DNA from: Denitrobaculum tricleocarpae | GTDB taxonomy: Bacteria > Pseudomonadota > Alphaproteobacteria > Kiloniellales > Kiloniellaceae | Direction: 5' to 3' | Length of the DNA stretch: 64,000 bases | NCBI RefSeq assembly: GCF_007004665.1 | Contig: NZ_ML660054.1 | Span: forward strand, 434,001-498,000 | Part shown: positions 37,397-46,322 of the stretch, one piece after another | How positions within the stretch are numbered: position 1 is the stretch's first letter | Layout: every line of letters starts with the position of its first letter | Notes under the pieces: model-generated | Databases searched by the model: none | Seen by the model: the letters and a program-made list of their open reading frames with translations, nothing else | What the model was told of the DNA's origin: nothing | Position numbers and translations under genes: made by a program

Positions 37397-37532
37397 TCTC
37401 TTTCTCCGCGTTGCCGTCGCATTATCGCACACACGAGATCAACTCGCGCCGCGAAGTCTTACACCGGACCCGACTCCCCCGCTTCAGACCAGGCTCTCAT
37501 AAGCCGCCAAGTCCCGCTGGGTTGCAAGAGAC

Positions 37533-37546
37533 GTCAATATATTGAC
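37533..37546. promoter_or_regulatory. Perfect 14-base palindrome between mlaC and purS
   Basis: GTCAATATATTGAC reads the same on both strands and lies between divergent genes, about 150 bases before purS and 137 before the mlaC-like gene. ACGT repeats flank it at a distance. A site of this symmetry suggests an operator. No regulator gene is adjacent. Confidence 0.45.
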
Positions 37547-37572
37547 ACAGACGTAAAGGATTTGTGCCAAGT

Positions 37573-37607
37573 CTCACAAAACGGCCTAAAGAGGTGTTTT
37601 TTGTGAG
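37573..37607 (+). repeat. Inverted repeat in the purS upstream region
   Basis: CTCACAAAA at 37573-37581 pairs with TTTTGTGAG at 37599-37607 around a 17-base loop, about 90 bases before the purS start. It could be a leader hairpin or a second operator for the purSQL genes. Confidence 0.4.
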
Positions 37608-37695
37608 GAAAAGGCTCTCAAGCCGCCTTGTCACAGCGGGGGTCTGTCGCTAGATTTCGCGCGCTTCCATAGCCACAAATGCCACGGAGTCCCGC

Positions 37696-37938
37696 GTGAA
37701 AGCTCGCGTATACGTCACCCTCAAAAACGGTGTCCTCGACCCTCAGGGCAAAGCCATCGAGCATGCCCTTTCCGCCCTCGATTTTCAGGGTGTCGAACAA
37801 GTCCGCCAGGGCAAGCTGATCGAACTCGATCTCAGCGAATCCGATCCGGAACAGGCCCGCAGCCACGTCGCGGCCATGTGCGAGAAGCTGCTCGCAAACA
37901 CCGTGATCGAGAACTACACGATCGAGCTTGCTGACTGA
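37696..37938 (+). CDS. purS: FGAM synthase subunit PurS
   Basis: An 80-aa ferredoxin-like-fold protein beginning KARVYVTLKNGVLDPQGKAIEHAL and ending ENYTIELAD, the standard PurS layout. PurS, PurQ and small PurL together form FGAM synthetase (FGAR to FGAM with glutamine and ATP); PurS links the other two. The start is a GTG with ACGGAG six bases upstream. It heads purS-purQ-purL, with 114 bp to purQ. Confidence 0.96.
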   Translation: MKARVYVTLKNGVLDPQGKAIEHALSALDFQGVEQVRQGKLIELDLSESDPEQARSHVAAMCEKLLANTVIENYTIELAD

Positions 37939-38052
37939 GCGCTTGCGCTAGAGTTTGCGGCCAATGACAGACAGCGGCGCCTTTTCAGGCTCAGGCATCT
38001 CTACGCGACAGAGTGTCCGCCGGGAAACAGCCCAAAAACAGGAATTCACGCA

Positions 38053-38742
38053 ATGAAAGCCGCGGTTATCGTTTTCCCCGGATCGAACTGCGATCGTGAC
38101 GTTCAGGTGACGTTGCGCGACGTCAGTGGTGTCGAACCGGTCATGGTCTGGCACAAGGAGAGCAGCCTCGAAGATGTCGATCTGATCGTCCTGCCGGGCG
38201 GTTTTTCCTACGGCGATTACCTACGCAGCGGCGCCATGGCTTCGAAGTCCCTGGTCATGCGCGAAGTCGTAAAGCGCGCAGGAGCCGGTGTGCCGGTACT
38301 GGGGATCTGCAACGGCTTTCAGGTTCTGACCGAGAGCGGTCTGCTGCCGGGCGTACTCATGCGCAATGCCAATCTGAAATTCGTCTGCAAGGACGTCCAT
38401 CTGAAGGTCGAGAGCAGCCAGAGCCTCTTTACCTCCGCCTATGAAGCCGGACAGGTGGTGCGGATACCGGTGGCGCACCATGACGGCAATTACTTTGCGG
38501 GCGAGGACGAACTCGACCGGCTGGAGGGCAACGGCCAGATTGCTTTCCGCTACGTGCAACCGGACGGTGCCTTAGATCCCGACGCCAATCCCAACGGCTC
38601 GGCGCGCAACATCGCCGGTGTCTACAACGAGCGTAAAACCGTTCTGGGCCTGATGCCCCATCCCGAACGCCTCGCCGATCCGCAACTCGGCGGAACCGAC
38701 GGCAAGGGAATGTTCCAAAGCCTGCTGGAGAGCCTTTCGTGA
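38053..38742 (+). CDS. purQ: FGAM synthase glutaminase subunit PurQ
   Basis: A 229-aa class I glutamine amidotransferase. FPGSNCDRD at the start is typical of PurQ. The nucleophile lies in [11 protein letters not shown] (Cys near 87), and the His-Glu pair in the LMPHPER segment near 200. It supplies ammonia to PurL. The stop codon overlaps the GTG start of purL by four bases, keeping the two subunits in step. Confidence 0.97.
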   Translation: MKAAVIVFPGSNCDRDVQVTLRDVSGVEPVMVWHKESSLEDVDLIVLPGGFSYGDYLRSGAMASKSLVMREVVKRAGAGVPVLGICNGFQVLTESGLLPGVLMRNANLKFVCKDVHLKVESSQSLFTSAYEAGQVVRIPVAHHDGNYFAGEDELDRLEGNGQIAFRYVQPDGALDPDANPNGSARNIAGVYNERKTVLGLMPHPERLADPQLGGTDGKGMFQSLLESLS

Positions 38743-40937
38743 GCGAGATCACCCCTGAGGTCGTGGCGGAACACGGCCTGAACGAGACTGAGTATCAACG
38801 GGTCCTCGAGATCATGGGGCGGGAGCCGAACCTGCTCGAGCTTGGAATCTTTTCCGTGATGTGGTCGGAGCATTGCTCCTACAAGTCGTCCAAGAAGTGG
38901 CTCAAGACGCTTCCGACCGAGGCACCGCACGTTATCGAGGGCCCGGGCGAGAACGCGGGCGTCATCGACATCGGCGAGGGCCTGGCCGCCGTCTTCAAGA
39001 TGGAGAGCCACAACCACCCGAGCTTCATCGAACCCTACCAGGGCGCGGCCACCGGCGTCGGCGGCATCCTGCGGGACGTCTTCACCATGGGTGCACGTCC
39101 GATCGCCAACCTCAACGCCTTGCGCTTCGGATCCCCCGAACACGCCAAGACCCGGCATCTGGTCTCCGGCGTGGTGGCGGGTATCGGCGGCTACGGCAAC
39201 TGCGTCGGCGTGCCCACCGTGGGCGGCGAAGTCAACTTCGACCCTTCCTACAACGGCAATATTCTGGTCAATGCCATGACCGTGGGCCTGGCGCCTGCCG
39301 ACCGGATCTTCAAGGCTGCCGCCCAGGGTGTCGGCAATCCGGTCATCTACGTGGGCTCCAAGACCGGACGCGACGGCATTCATGGCGCGACCATGGCCTC
39401 GGCGGAGTTCGACGACGATTCGGACGAGAAGCGGCCCACCGTGCAGGTCGGCGATCCCTTCACCGAAAAGCTGCTGATCGAAGCCTGTCTGGAACTGATG
39501 GAAACCGACGCCATTATCGGAATCCAGGATATGGGCGCCGCCGGTCTGACCTCTTCCTCCTTCGAGATGGCCTCCAAGGGAGGCATGGGCGTCGAACTGA
39601 ACCTGGACCAGGTGCCCTGCCGCGAGGACGGCATGACGCCCTACGAGATGATGCTCTCGGAGAGCCAGGAGCGCATGCTGATGGTGCTCAAGCCGGGCAA
39701 CGAGGACATGGCCCGCGGTATCATGGAGAAGTGGGATCTGGACTTCGCCGTCATCGGCAGCCTGACCGAGACCGGACGCATGGTCCTGCGCATGCATGGC
39801 GACGTGGTCGGCGACCTGCCCATCGACCCTCTGGCCGAGGCTTCTCCGGAATACGACCGCCCCTGGGTTCCGACCCCGGCGCGTGAAGAACTGGATGCGA
39901 AAGACCTTCCGGTGCCCGGCGATACCGGCAAGGTGCTGTATCAGTTGATGGGTTCTCCGAACCTCTGTTCGCGGCGCTGGATCTGGGAGCAATACGATCA
40001 CATGGTCATGGCCGATACCCAGGCCCGCCCCGGCGGCGATGCCGCCGTGGTCCGTGTGCACGGCACCGGACGTGCGCTCGCGATCTCGACGGACTGCACG
40101 CCGCGCTACTGCGTGGCCGATCCGGCCCGTGGCGGCGCCCAGGCCGTCGCCGAGTCCTGGCGGAATCTGACCGCCGTCGGCGCGACCCCCCTAGCCATCA
40201 CCGACAACATGAACTTCGGAAATCCGGAGCGCCCCGAAATCATGGGCCAGTTCGTTGGTTGTATCGAGGGCATGCGCGCGGCCTGTGACGCCCTGGCTTA
40301 CCCCGTGGTCTCCGGCAACGTCTCGCTCTACAACGAGACCAATGGCGCCGCGATCCTGCCGACCCCCGCGATCGGCGGCGTGGGCGTCATCGAGGACGCG
40401 GCCAAAACGGCCGGTATCGCCTTTACCGAAGAAGGCGCAGATATCCTGCTAATCGGCGAAACGACGGGCCATTTGGGATCCACGACCTATCTTTCCGAGA
40501 TCGAGGGCCGGTCTGATGGTGCACCGCCTGCTGTCGATCTTGAGCGGGAAAAATGCAACGGCGACTTCGTGCGCCAGCTTATCGTTTCCGGACAAGTCAC
40601 TGTTTGCCATGACCTTTCAGACGGTGGGCTTGCTGTCTCCGTGGCTGAAATGGCGCTTGCAGGCGGGATCGGTGCCACGCTCGAACAAGCTGCGGAAAGT
40701 GACCTTCCGACCCATGCCTGGCTGTTCGGGGAAGATCAGGCGCGTTATCTGATTGCGACGCCCAATGCCCAGACACTGCTGGAGGCCGCTCAGGCGGCTG
40801 GTGTTCCTGCTGGCATAATCGGGCGAACCGGCGGGAAAACGTTGACCTTGCCGGGTGGCAGCCCCATATCCCTGGGCGACTTGTCGCGCGCGCATGAGGG
40901 CTGGCTCCCTGATTACATGGCAGGTACAGTTAACTGA
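38739..40937 (+). CDS. purL: FGAM synthase subunit II (small PurL)
   Basis: The 732-aa length marks the small PurL that needs PurS and PurQ, unlike the ~1300-aa single-chain enzyme. Two AIRS-type halves are visible: [16 protein letters not shown] near residue 42, then [22 protein letters not shown]; later [16 protein letters not shown] and [12 protein letters not shown]. The final ~40 residues continue smoothly. It begins with a GTG overlapping purQ. The bolA-grxD genes follow in the same direction after an 80-bp gap. Confidence 0.97.
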   Translation: MSEITPEVVAEHGLNETEYQRVLEIMGREPNLLELGIFSVMWSEHCSYKSSKKWLKTLPTEAPHVIEGPGENAGVIDIGEGLAAVFKMESHNHPSFIEPYQGAATGVGGILRDVFTMGARPIANLNALRFGSPEHAKTRHLVSGVVAGIGGYGNCVGVPTVGGEVNFDPSYNGNILVNAMTVGLAPADRIFKAAAQGVGNPVIYVGSKTGRDGIHGATMASAEFDDDSDEKRPTVQVGDPFTEKLLIEACLELMETDAIIGIQDMGAAGLTSSSFEMASKGGMGVELNLDQVPCREDGMTPYEMMLSESQERMLMVLKPGNEDMARGIMEKWDLDFAVIGSLTETGRMVLRMHGDVVGDLPIDPLAEASPEYDRPWVPTPAREELDAKDLPVPGDTGKVLYQLMGSPNLCSRRWIWEQYDHMVMADTQARPGGDAAVVRVHGTGRALAISTDCTPRYCVADPARGGAQAVAESWRNLTAVGATPLAITDNMNFGNPERPEIMGQFVGCIEGMRAACDALAYPVVSGNVSLYNETNGAAILPTPAIGGVGVIEDAAKTAGIAFTEEGADILLIGETTGHLGSTTYLSEIEGRSDGAPPAVDLEREKCNGDFVRQLIVSGQVTVCHDLSDGGLAVSVAEMALAGGIGATLEQAAESDLPTHAWLFGEDQARYLIATPNAQTLLEAAQAAGVPAGIIGRTGGKTLTLPGGSPISLGDLSRAHEGWLPDYMAGTVN

Positions 40938-41017
40938 GACGAATCCTGTAATCAGGAAATCATCGGCGTTGGGATGCCAAAAGCCGCCCTGCAAAAGACA
41001 AGACGAGGATAATCGCT

Positions 41018-41257
41018 ATGCCAATGAATCCGGCTGAAATCGAAGGCTTGATAAAAGAATCGATTACTGACGCAGAGGTCAGAATTGAAGATCTTCGCGG
41101 CGACGGCGATCACTATGCCGCCTATGTGGTTTCAGCGGCATTCCAGGGAAAGTCACGGGTTCAGCAGCATCAGATGGTGTATCAGGCGCTTCGGGGCCGC
41201 ATGGGTAACGAACTGCACGCGTTGGCCCTGCAAACCTCGACCCCTTCGGACGGCTGA
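41018..41257 (+). CDS. BolA family protein
   Basis: A 79-aa class II KH-like protein with DGDHYAAYVVSAAFQGKSRVQQHQMVYQAL (in parts) and a C-terminal ELHALALQT. BolA proteins bind monothiol glutaredoxins through a shared 2Fe-2S cluster, using the conserved His in the RVQQHQ segment. The CGFS glutaredoxin gene lies 95 bp downstream. Start at the ATG at 41018, which has GAGGA seven to nine bases upstream; a second ATG two codons later is also possible. BolA/IbaG type cannot be separated on this evidence. Confidence 0.93.
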   Translation: MPMNPAEIEGLIKESITDAEVRIEDLRGDGDHYAAYVVSAAFQGKSRVQQHQMVYQALRGRMGNELHALALQTSTPSDG

Positions 41258-41352
41258 CGCCGTTCACAAATGAAGTATGATCCGGCGCAGCGAATGCGCG
41301 CCGATTGGTAGAAATCCAGGTCCAAGTGGCCCCGTTCAGAGGAAAGAGTAAG

Positions 41353-41691
41353 ATGGATAACCCCGTTGCAGAGCGCATCAAGCAAGATATCTCGGATAAC
41401 GACGTGGTTCTCTTCATGAAGGGAACGCCTGTTTTCCCCCAGTGCGGCTTCTCCGCCACCGTGGTCCAGGTTCTCTCGCACCTGGGTGTGAAGTTCAAAG
41501 GGATCGACGTGCTGCAGGACCCCGGCCTCCGCCAGGGCATTAAGGAATTCAGCGAGTGGCCGACCATTCCGCAGCTCTATGTAAAGGGCGAGTTCGTCGG
41601 TGGCTGCGACATCATCCGCGAAATGTTCCAGTCGGGTGAACTGCAGGATCACCTCGCGAACGCAGGCGTGGAGACCCAGACCGCCGCGTGA
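41353..41691 (+). CDS. grxD: Monothiol glutaredoxin (Grx4/GrxD type)
   Basis: A 112-aa CGFS-type glutaredoxin: FMKGTPVFPQCGFSATVVQ holds the active cysteine, WPTIPQLYVKGEFVGGCDI the cis-Pro and glutathione-binding part. Such proteins carry and deliver 2Fe-2S clusters, often with BolA, which precedes it. The ATG at 41353 has GGAAAGAG nearby and fits the family start; an upstream GTG-type extension is unlikely. A strong terminator ends the purSQL-bolA-grxD region. Confidence 0.96.
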   Translation: MDNPVAERIKQDISDNDVVLFMKGTPVFPQCGFSATVVQVLSHLGVKFKGIDVLQDPGLRQGIKEFSEWPTIPQLYVKGEFVGGCDIIREMFQSGELQDHLANAGVETQTAA

Positions 41692-41721
41692 TTTGGAACG
41701 TCGTCCGTGATGGTCCCTATG

Positions 41722-41753
41722 AAAAGGCTTCGTTTTGGCGAAGCCTTTTTCTT
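41722..41753 (+). terminator. Rho-independent terminator after grxD
   Basis: AAAAGGCTTCG-TTTTGG-CGAAGCCTTTTTC forms an 11-base stem-loop flanked by A and T runs 30 bases past the stop. Confidence 0.88.
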
Positions 41754-41873
41754 TGAAAAACCCTACAATCCCCTGTTTTGGTTAAATAATATCTGTTCAA
41801 CAGATAGCTGATCTCCCCCAACGCTTCACAAAAATATTCTCGGGAAGTTTTGTAGTTTAGAATAATTTTAATT

Positions 41874-41883
41874 TGCAATTGCA
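41874..41883. promoter_or_regulatory. TGCAATTGCA palindrome upstream of the metal exporter
   Basis: The perfect palindrome TGCAATTGCA sits in an AT-rich stretch 51-60 bases before the start of the putative metal exporter. It resembles the TGCAA-type half sites of alphaproteobacterial Fur/Mur/Irr-related operators. The match is to my memory of the motif class, not to a computed matrix. Confidence 0.4.
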
Positions 41884-41933
41884 GTTGGGCCGTCTAATAT
41901 TGGATCAAGCTTCAACCTTGATCGAGTAATTCA

Positions 41934-43088
41934 ATGACCGTTCTCGTCGCCTCCACCAGGGCCTGCGCAAACCAGATCAAACAATCGGGCCTGCCGCAAA
42001 AAGCGGGCAGTTTTCTGCTTGCAGGGCTCATCTTTGCGGCCTTGCTCGCATTGCCGGAGGTCGTAATCCCGGCGATGGCGGACGCTTACCTGCAGGTTAG
42101 CGTCTTTGTAGCAGCGACCCTCGCCATTTTCGCGCTGATCGAGAGCCGGATGAAAGTCGGGACCGATGAGCTGCTTGAGCGTCACAAAGCCTGGCAAATT
42201 CCGATTGCCGCGATGCTGGGCGCCATACCCGGCTGCGGTGGCGCGGTCATGGTGGTGACCCAGTTCGTCAACGGGCGCCTTTCTTTCGGCGCCCTTGTGG
42301 CCGTTCTGACAGCAACGATGGGTGACCCTGCATTCCTCTTGCTGGCTCAGGCTCCCTTGGACGGTACGATGATCTTTGCGTTCTGCGCACTGATTGGTGT
42401 CGTATCCGGCTATGTGGTCGACCGGCTGCACGGTGTGGATTTCATGCGCCCGGAGCGGCCGCAGGCAGTTGCGGCCTGCGCAAGCGAATCCGGCTGGAAG
42501 CCGGGTAAAATCCAACTGATCTGGGTGGCACTGATCCTGCCGGGACTGGCGCTTGGCATTCTGCAACTGCTTCAGATCGACTCTGATCCCCTATTCGGCG
42601 CACTGCAGGCTTATCAGCCGACGGAGACCATTGGCCTGATCGGCGCGGTGCTCTCGATCCTGATGTGGAGCTTCACAGCGCGCGGCGTTGAAAACAAGCT
42701 GGTGACGGGTTCCCCCTCCTCACGCGTGGTGAGCACGACCAACTTCGTCTCCGTCTGGGTGATCGTTGGCTTCCTAATCTACGAGGTTGGTGTCTATGCC
42801 ACCGGCTGGGATCTGTCGGTGATGGCCCAGACCTGGGCGCCGCTGGTCCCTCTGCTCGCCGTTCTGGTCGGGTTCCTGCCCGGCTGCGGCCCGCAGGTCG
42901 TGGTCACAACGCTCTATCTGGCCGGGACCATCCCGCTATCTGCACAGCTGGGCAACGCTATCTCCAACGACGGCGACGCCCTCTTCCCGGCTCTGGCGCT
43001 GGCGCCGAAGGCCGCCATGGTGGCAACGCTTTACAGTGCCATTCCGGCGATCCTGGTGGCCTACTCGACCTTCCTGCTGTTCGAGTAA
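41934..43088 (+). CDS. Putative 10-TM heavy-metal exporter (DUF2899/ArsP_2 family)
   Basis: A 384-aa polytopic protein with about ten helices. Two related halves carry the same short motif: MLGAIPGCGGAVMVVTQFVNG near residue 95 and VGFLPGCGPQVVVTTLYLAG near 320, so the Pro-Gly-Cys-Gly pairs probably form the metal path. The family is annotated as a putative manganese or heavy-metal exporter and is related to ArsP permeases; the metal is not known. A TGCAATTGCA palindrome lies in its promoter region. It ends at a bidirectional terminator shared with rpsD. Confidence 0.85.
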   Translation: MTVLVASTRACANQIKQSGLPQKAGSFLLAGLIFAALLALPEVVIPAMADAYLQVSVFVAATLAIFALIESRMKVGTDELLERHKAWQIPIAAMLGAIPGCGGAVMVVTQFVNGRLSFGALVAVLTATMGDPAFLLLAQAPLDGTMIFAFCALIGVVSGYVVDRLHGVDFMRPERPQAVAACASESGWKPGKIQLIWVALILPGLALGILQLLQIDSDPLFGALQAYQPTETIGLIGAVLSILMWSFTARGVENKLVTGSPSSRVVSTTNFVSVWVIVGFLIYEVGVYATGWDLSVMAQTWAPLVPLLAVLVGFLPGCGPQVVVTTLYLAGTIPLSAQLGNAISNDGDALFPALALAPKAAMVATLYSAIPAILVAYSTFLLFE

Positions 43089-43105
43089 ACACACGCCGCC
43101 CGGTC

Positions 43106-43154
43106 AAAAAAAAGACCCCCGCTGCGGAGATGCAGCGGGGGTCCCTTTTTTTTT
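43106..43154. terminator. Bidirectional terminator between the exporter and rpsD
   Basis: GACCCCCGCTGC-GGAGAT-GCAGCGGGGGTC forms a 12-bp GC-rich stem with eight A on the left and nine T on the right, serving both convergent genes. Confidence 0.93.
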
Positions 43155-43182
43155 GCCGTTTCCGGCGAAACTCTTCGCGGCG

Positions 43183-43797
43183 TTAGCGCGAATAGAACTC
43201 GATGACCAGGTTCGGTTCCATCTGAACCGGGTAAGGCACGTCGGCCAGCTTGGGCGCGCGAACAAAGGTTGCCTTCATGTCCTTGTGATCAACTTCGATG
43301 TAGTCGGGCAGGTCACGCTCGACCGACTCGACACCTTCGAGAACCAGCGGCAGTTCACGGCTCTTTGCCTTGACCTGAACCACGTCGCCGTCTTTGACCA
43401 TATAGGAAGAGATGTTGACCTTCTTGCCGTTGACCGTGACATGACCGTGGTTCACGAACTGACGGGCAGCGAAGACGGTGGGAACGAACTTGGCGCGGTA
43501 AACCACGGCATCCAGGCGGCGCTCGAGCAGGCCGACCAGGTTCTCACCCGTATCACCCTTGCGGCGCGACGCTTCGGCGAAATAACGCCGGAACTGCTTT
43601 TCACCAATGTTGCCGTAGTAACCCTTGAGCTTCTGCTTGGCCATCAACTGCGTGCCGAAATCGGACGGCTTACGGCGGCGCTGACCATGCTGGCCGGGGC
43701 CGTATTCACGTTTGTTGATTGGGCTTTTGGGACGGCCCCAGAGATTGACGCCCAGGCGGCGGTCGATCTTATACTTCGAGGCAAGACGCTTCGACAT
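43183..43797 (-). CDS. rpsD: 30S ribosomal protein S4
   Basis: A 204-aa primary 16S rRNA-binding protein that starts assembly of the 30S body. It begins [19 protein letters not shown], continues with [17 protein letters not shown] and has the S4 RNA-binding fold around [28 protein letters not shown]. The lack of the zinc-binding Cys cluster near the N-terminus marks the C-minus S4 type. It stands alone rather than in the alpha operon, as in other alphaproteobacteria. Confidence 0.98.
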   Translation of the reverse strand: MSKRLASKYKIDRRLGVNLWGRPKSPINKREYGPGQHGQRRRKPSDFGTQLMAKQKLKGYYGNIGEKQFRRYFAEASRRKGDTGENLVGLLERRLDAVVYRAKFVPTVFAARQFVNHGHVTVNGKKVNISSYMVKDGDVVQVKAKSRELPLVLEGVESVERDLPDYIEVDHKDMKATFVRAPKLADVPYPVQMEPNLVIEFYSR

Positions 43798-44027
43798 ACG
43801 AACTCATTCCTTATTTGCGGCCCATTTGAGGCCATGTTGTCCCGGTAGGCCCTGGCGCGCGACAATCTTCAGTTGCGCTCCGGACGGGGTTCAGAGCAGT
43901 CTCTCTGGCCCACTTTCCCGGGAATTGAAGCCGGGACTATACGAATCGCCCGGCAAATGTCAAACAGACATCCATCTCCGACCCCAATAAGCTGGAAAAT
44001 CCCGGAATTCTGCCACAGGAGCCCCCT

Positions 44028-44915
44028 CTGAACGCCCTTTCAGACCATTCCAAAGGCCTGCTGATCACCGCGCTGGGCGTTCTGATCCTGACGCCTGATT
44101 CCCTGCTGATCCGCTTGATGCAGGTTGACCATTGGACGGTTGTGGTCTGGCGTGGCTCGCTTCAGTTCCTGGGGCTACTCCTGCTGATCTCACTCGTCTA
44201 CCGCCAGCGGACCTTCGAAGTCTTCCGCTCGATCGGAACGCTCGGACTGCTGCTCGCAACGGTTTTCTGCTTCAGCACGATCCTTTTTATCATCTCGGTG
44301 TCTTACACCCTGGTAGCCAACACCCTGGTGATCCTTGCTTCCGCGCCTTTCTTCGCCGCCGTCTTCAGCCTGATCTTCCTGAAGGAAGCGGTCGGCCGCC
44401 ACACCTGGATTGCCATTTTCGTCGCCTTTGCCGGGATTGCACTGCTCACCCTGGACAGCAGCGGCAGCGGGTCGCTCATGGGAGATCTCGCCGCGCTGGG
44501 TGTTGCCACCCTCATGGGTGCCTACTTCACCATTGTCCGGGCCTCGCGTGAGGTGAATATGATCCCGGCCATGGCGGTCAGCGGGATCATGGCGGCAAGC
44601 GTCGCCCTGCCCTTCGCCGCCTTCCCCGATATGAGCGAGACGCAGATGCTGGCGGGCGGCGCCATGGGCTTCATCGTCGCCCCGCTCTCCTTCGCCCTGA
44701 TCACCATCGGCCCGCGTTATCTGCCGGCACCGGAGGTCAGCCTGCTGCTGCTGATCGAGACGGTGCTGGGCCCACTCTGGGTCTGGATGGTGATTTCCGA
44801 GGAACCGGGATTTTACAGCCTGATTGGCGGGGCGGTGGTGGTCACGACCCTCTTCCTGCACTCGATGTACAGCCTACAAAGATACCGGCGTCGCAATGCT
44901 GTTGCGAAGGGATGA
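44028..44915 (+). CDS. DMT superfamily (EamA-type) transporter, probable CTG start
   Basis: The first ATG in frame (44115) would cut off the first helix. Upstream, in the same frame, is a normal EamA start (SDHSKGLLITALGVLILTPDSLL, in parts). The only plausible start there is the CTG at 44028, six bases after a perfect AGGAG; no ATG, GTG or TTG occurs between 44000 and 44111. This gives 295 aa and ten helices, the usual DMT size, with two EamA halves, the second beginning near SLMGDLAALGVATLMGAYF. Substrate unknown. If CTG is not used, the gene would be 5'-truncated. It is convergent with the Hint-protein gene. Confidence 0.8.
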   Translation: MNALSDHSKGLLITALGVLILTPDSLLIRLMQVDHWTVVVWRGSLQFLGLLLLISLVYRQRTFEVFRSIGTLGLLLATVFCFSTILFIISVSYTLVANTLVILASAPFFAAVFSLIFLKEAVGRHTWIAIFVAFAGIALLTLDSSGSGSLMGDLAALGVATLMGAYFTIVRASREVNMIPAMAVSGIMAASVALPFAAFPDMSETQMLAGGAMGFIVAPLSFALITIGPRYLPAPEVSLLLLIETVLGPLWVWMVISEEPGFYSLIGGAVVVTTLFLHSMYSLQRYRRRNAVAKG

Positions 44916-44985
44916 ATAGCAACAAAACACGCGACGCCAAACTGGACTGTAATCTGTGCCTGTGACGGCGACGACACATTGAGCG

Positions 44986-46296
44986 CTACATTTTTATCTT
45001 CAAGCTATCCGCAGAGCCCAAAAGCGAAGGAGCAGGTGTTTGTGGTCCAACCGCCTCCCACTCATTAATGGCGTAAATGTCGTTGAGGCTAAGTTCACTC
45101 CGCTGAAGCACATAGTCTTCGGGTTTAGGCAACATTGGCGTGTGTTCCCAATGGAACACAAAACCCCGAGCGCCATCGCCTTTTCCAACCAGCATTCCGG
45201 CATCGTTTAAGACCGCGCCCATCTCTTCAATCATATCTAAAACGGACAGATCCCGACCATCCTGCGTTAAGAATCGCGTGCCAAGACGGATCTGACCTTT
45301 ATCAGCGACCTCTATCTTATTGCCTTTCTTTGTGCCGGCAACCGCCCAGACTTTTCTGTCTTCGATTGAGCCAACGGGCGAACCAGTCGCGGCACGAACC
45401 AGACTACCGTTCTTCTCAACCAATGCACCATCTGTACGCAGAATATCTATGATCGGCACATGCTGACCGGCAAATTCACCATCGCCACAAAGTGTCACGT
45501 GACCTGGCGTGATCATAAGGCCGTGCAGATCAAGTATATGCCGAACTTCATTGACTAAGGTCCGCGTCACCCGACCAGGCACGAGATTGCCAGAATCGTC
45601 GTACGATACGACCAAATCGTTAAGATTGATTTCCTCTATCGGCCTCGTGGTGCCATCCCACATATCAACTTCCGTACCCGCTAAAAAACAGTGCAAAGGT
45701 TCTGGCGGTTGCTCAAAAAGCAGCTCATGCTCTTTCGTGATCCAACCGTCATCAAGCGCTTTCTGTCGATGAGCTTTCGCTTCGATAAGTTCATCGGGCG
45801 TTGGTTCGGTTATGCTAAAAAACTCATCTACTTCAACAGGGTACGTGTGCCCCGGGAGAAGTTGTTTGGCGAATGGGCTGTCGGGGTCAGGAAAAGCCGT
45901 TCGTCCGTCCGAAAACTGGTCCCCCATACTTTCGTGCTGTTTCACGAAAGTTTTTTTCATATGGCCGCGGTAATAGTTTCCGTGATGGTCAACATAAATA
46001 TCCGATACCTCGGCGTACATGAATTGACCAACAAAGTTACCGGTTGGTCTCTCATACCAAAGCTCGCTGCTTTTTGGCAGCTTGGATCTCAAATAGTACG
46101 CTTCTTGATAATTCGCATACTCCTTCATGATCTGGCTCGGGAAAGCGGGATACAAAACCTTCACATCACTTGGCAGAGTCGCAACACTTCCTATAATCAA
46201 ATCGTTGCTAATGTAGTGTTCTAAGGTTTTGACTCTAGTTATGGCGCCTACATGAGGTGCTACGTCTCTAATATCGCCATGTCGGTTGTCAGCCAT
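44986..46296 (-). CDS. Hint (Hedgehog/intein)-domain protein with unknown N-terminal region
   Basis: A 436-aa protein. Residues 1-200 show no family I know: mixed strands, aromatic-rich (YANYQEAYYLRSKLPKSSELWY in parts), no signal peptide. Residues 203-~345 form a Hint domain: Cys203 in LHCFLAGTEV, the block-B pair in MITPGHVT (Thr263, His266), and PIEEINLNDLVVSYD between them. The N-terminal Cys and block B support an N-S acyl shift; the classic terminal His-Asn of an intein is not seen, so splicing is unlikely and cleavage or Hedgehog-like processing is more probable. No toxin domain was recognised after it. It follows a secreted/membrane unknown by 26 bp. Confidence 0.75.
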   Translation of the reverse strand: MADNRHGDIRDVAPHVGAITRVKTLEHYISNDLIIGSVATLPSDVKVLYPAFPSQIMKEYANYQEAYYLRSKLPKSSELWYERPTGNFVGQFMYAEVSDIYVDHHGNYYRGHMKKTFVKQHESMGDQFSDGRTAFPDPDSPFAKQLLPGHTYPVEVDEFFSITEPTPDELIEAKAHRQKALDDGWITKEHELLFEQPPEPLHCFLAGTEVDMWDGTTRPIEEINLNDLVVSYDDSGNLVPGRVTRTLVNEVRHILDLHGLMITPGHVTLCGDGEFAGQHVPIIDILRTDGALVEKNGSLVRAATGSPVGSIEDRKVWAVAGTKKGNKIEVADKGQIRLGTRFLTQDGRDLSVLDMIEEMGAVLNDAGMLVGKGDGARGFVFHWEHTPMLPKPEDYVLQRSELSLNDIYAINEWEAVGPQTPAPSLLGSADSLKIKM

Positions 46297-46322
46297 TCTT
46301 GTTCTCCCCTCGGCCTCACTAG

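Noticed and set aside
38622-40061. 479-codon minus-strand open frame inside purL, rich in His, Gly and Val
   Set aside because: Typical antisense shadow of a GC-biased gene; purL on the plus strand is certain.
44986-46296. Hint protein as a true splicing intein
   Set aside because: There is no clear C-terminal His-Asn followed by Ser/Thr/Cys, and the flanks do not join into a known host protein.
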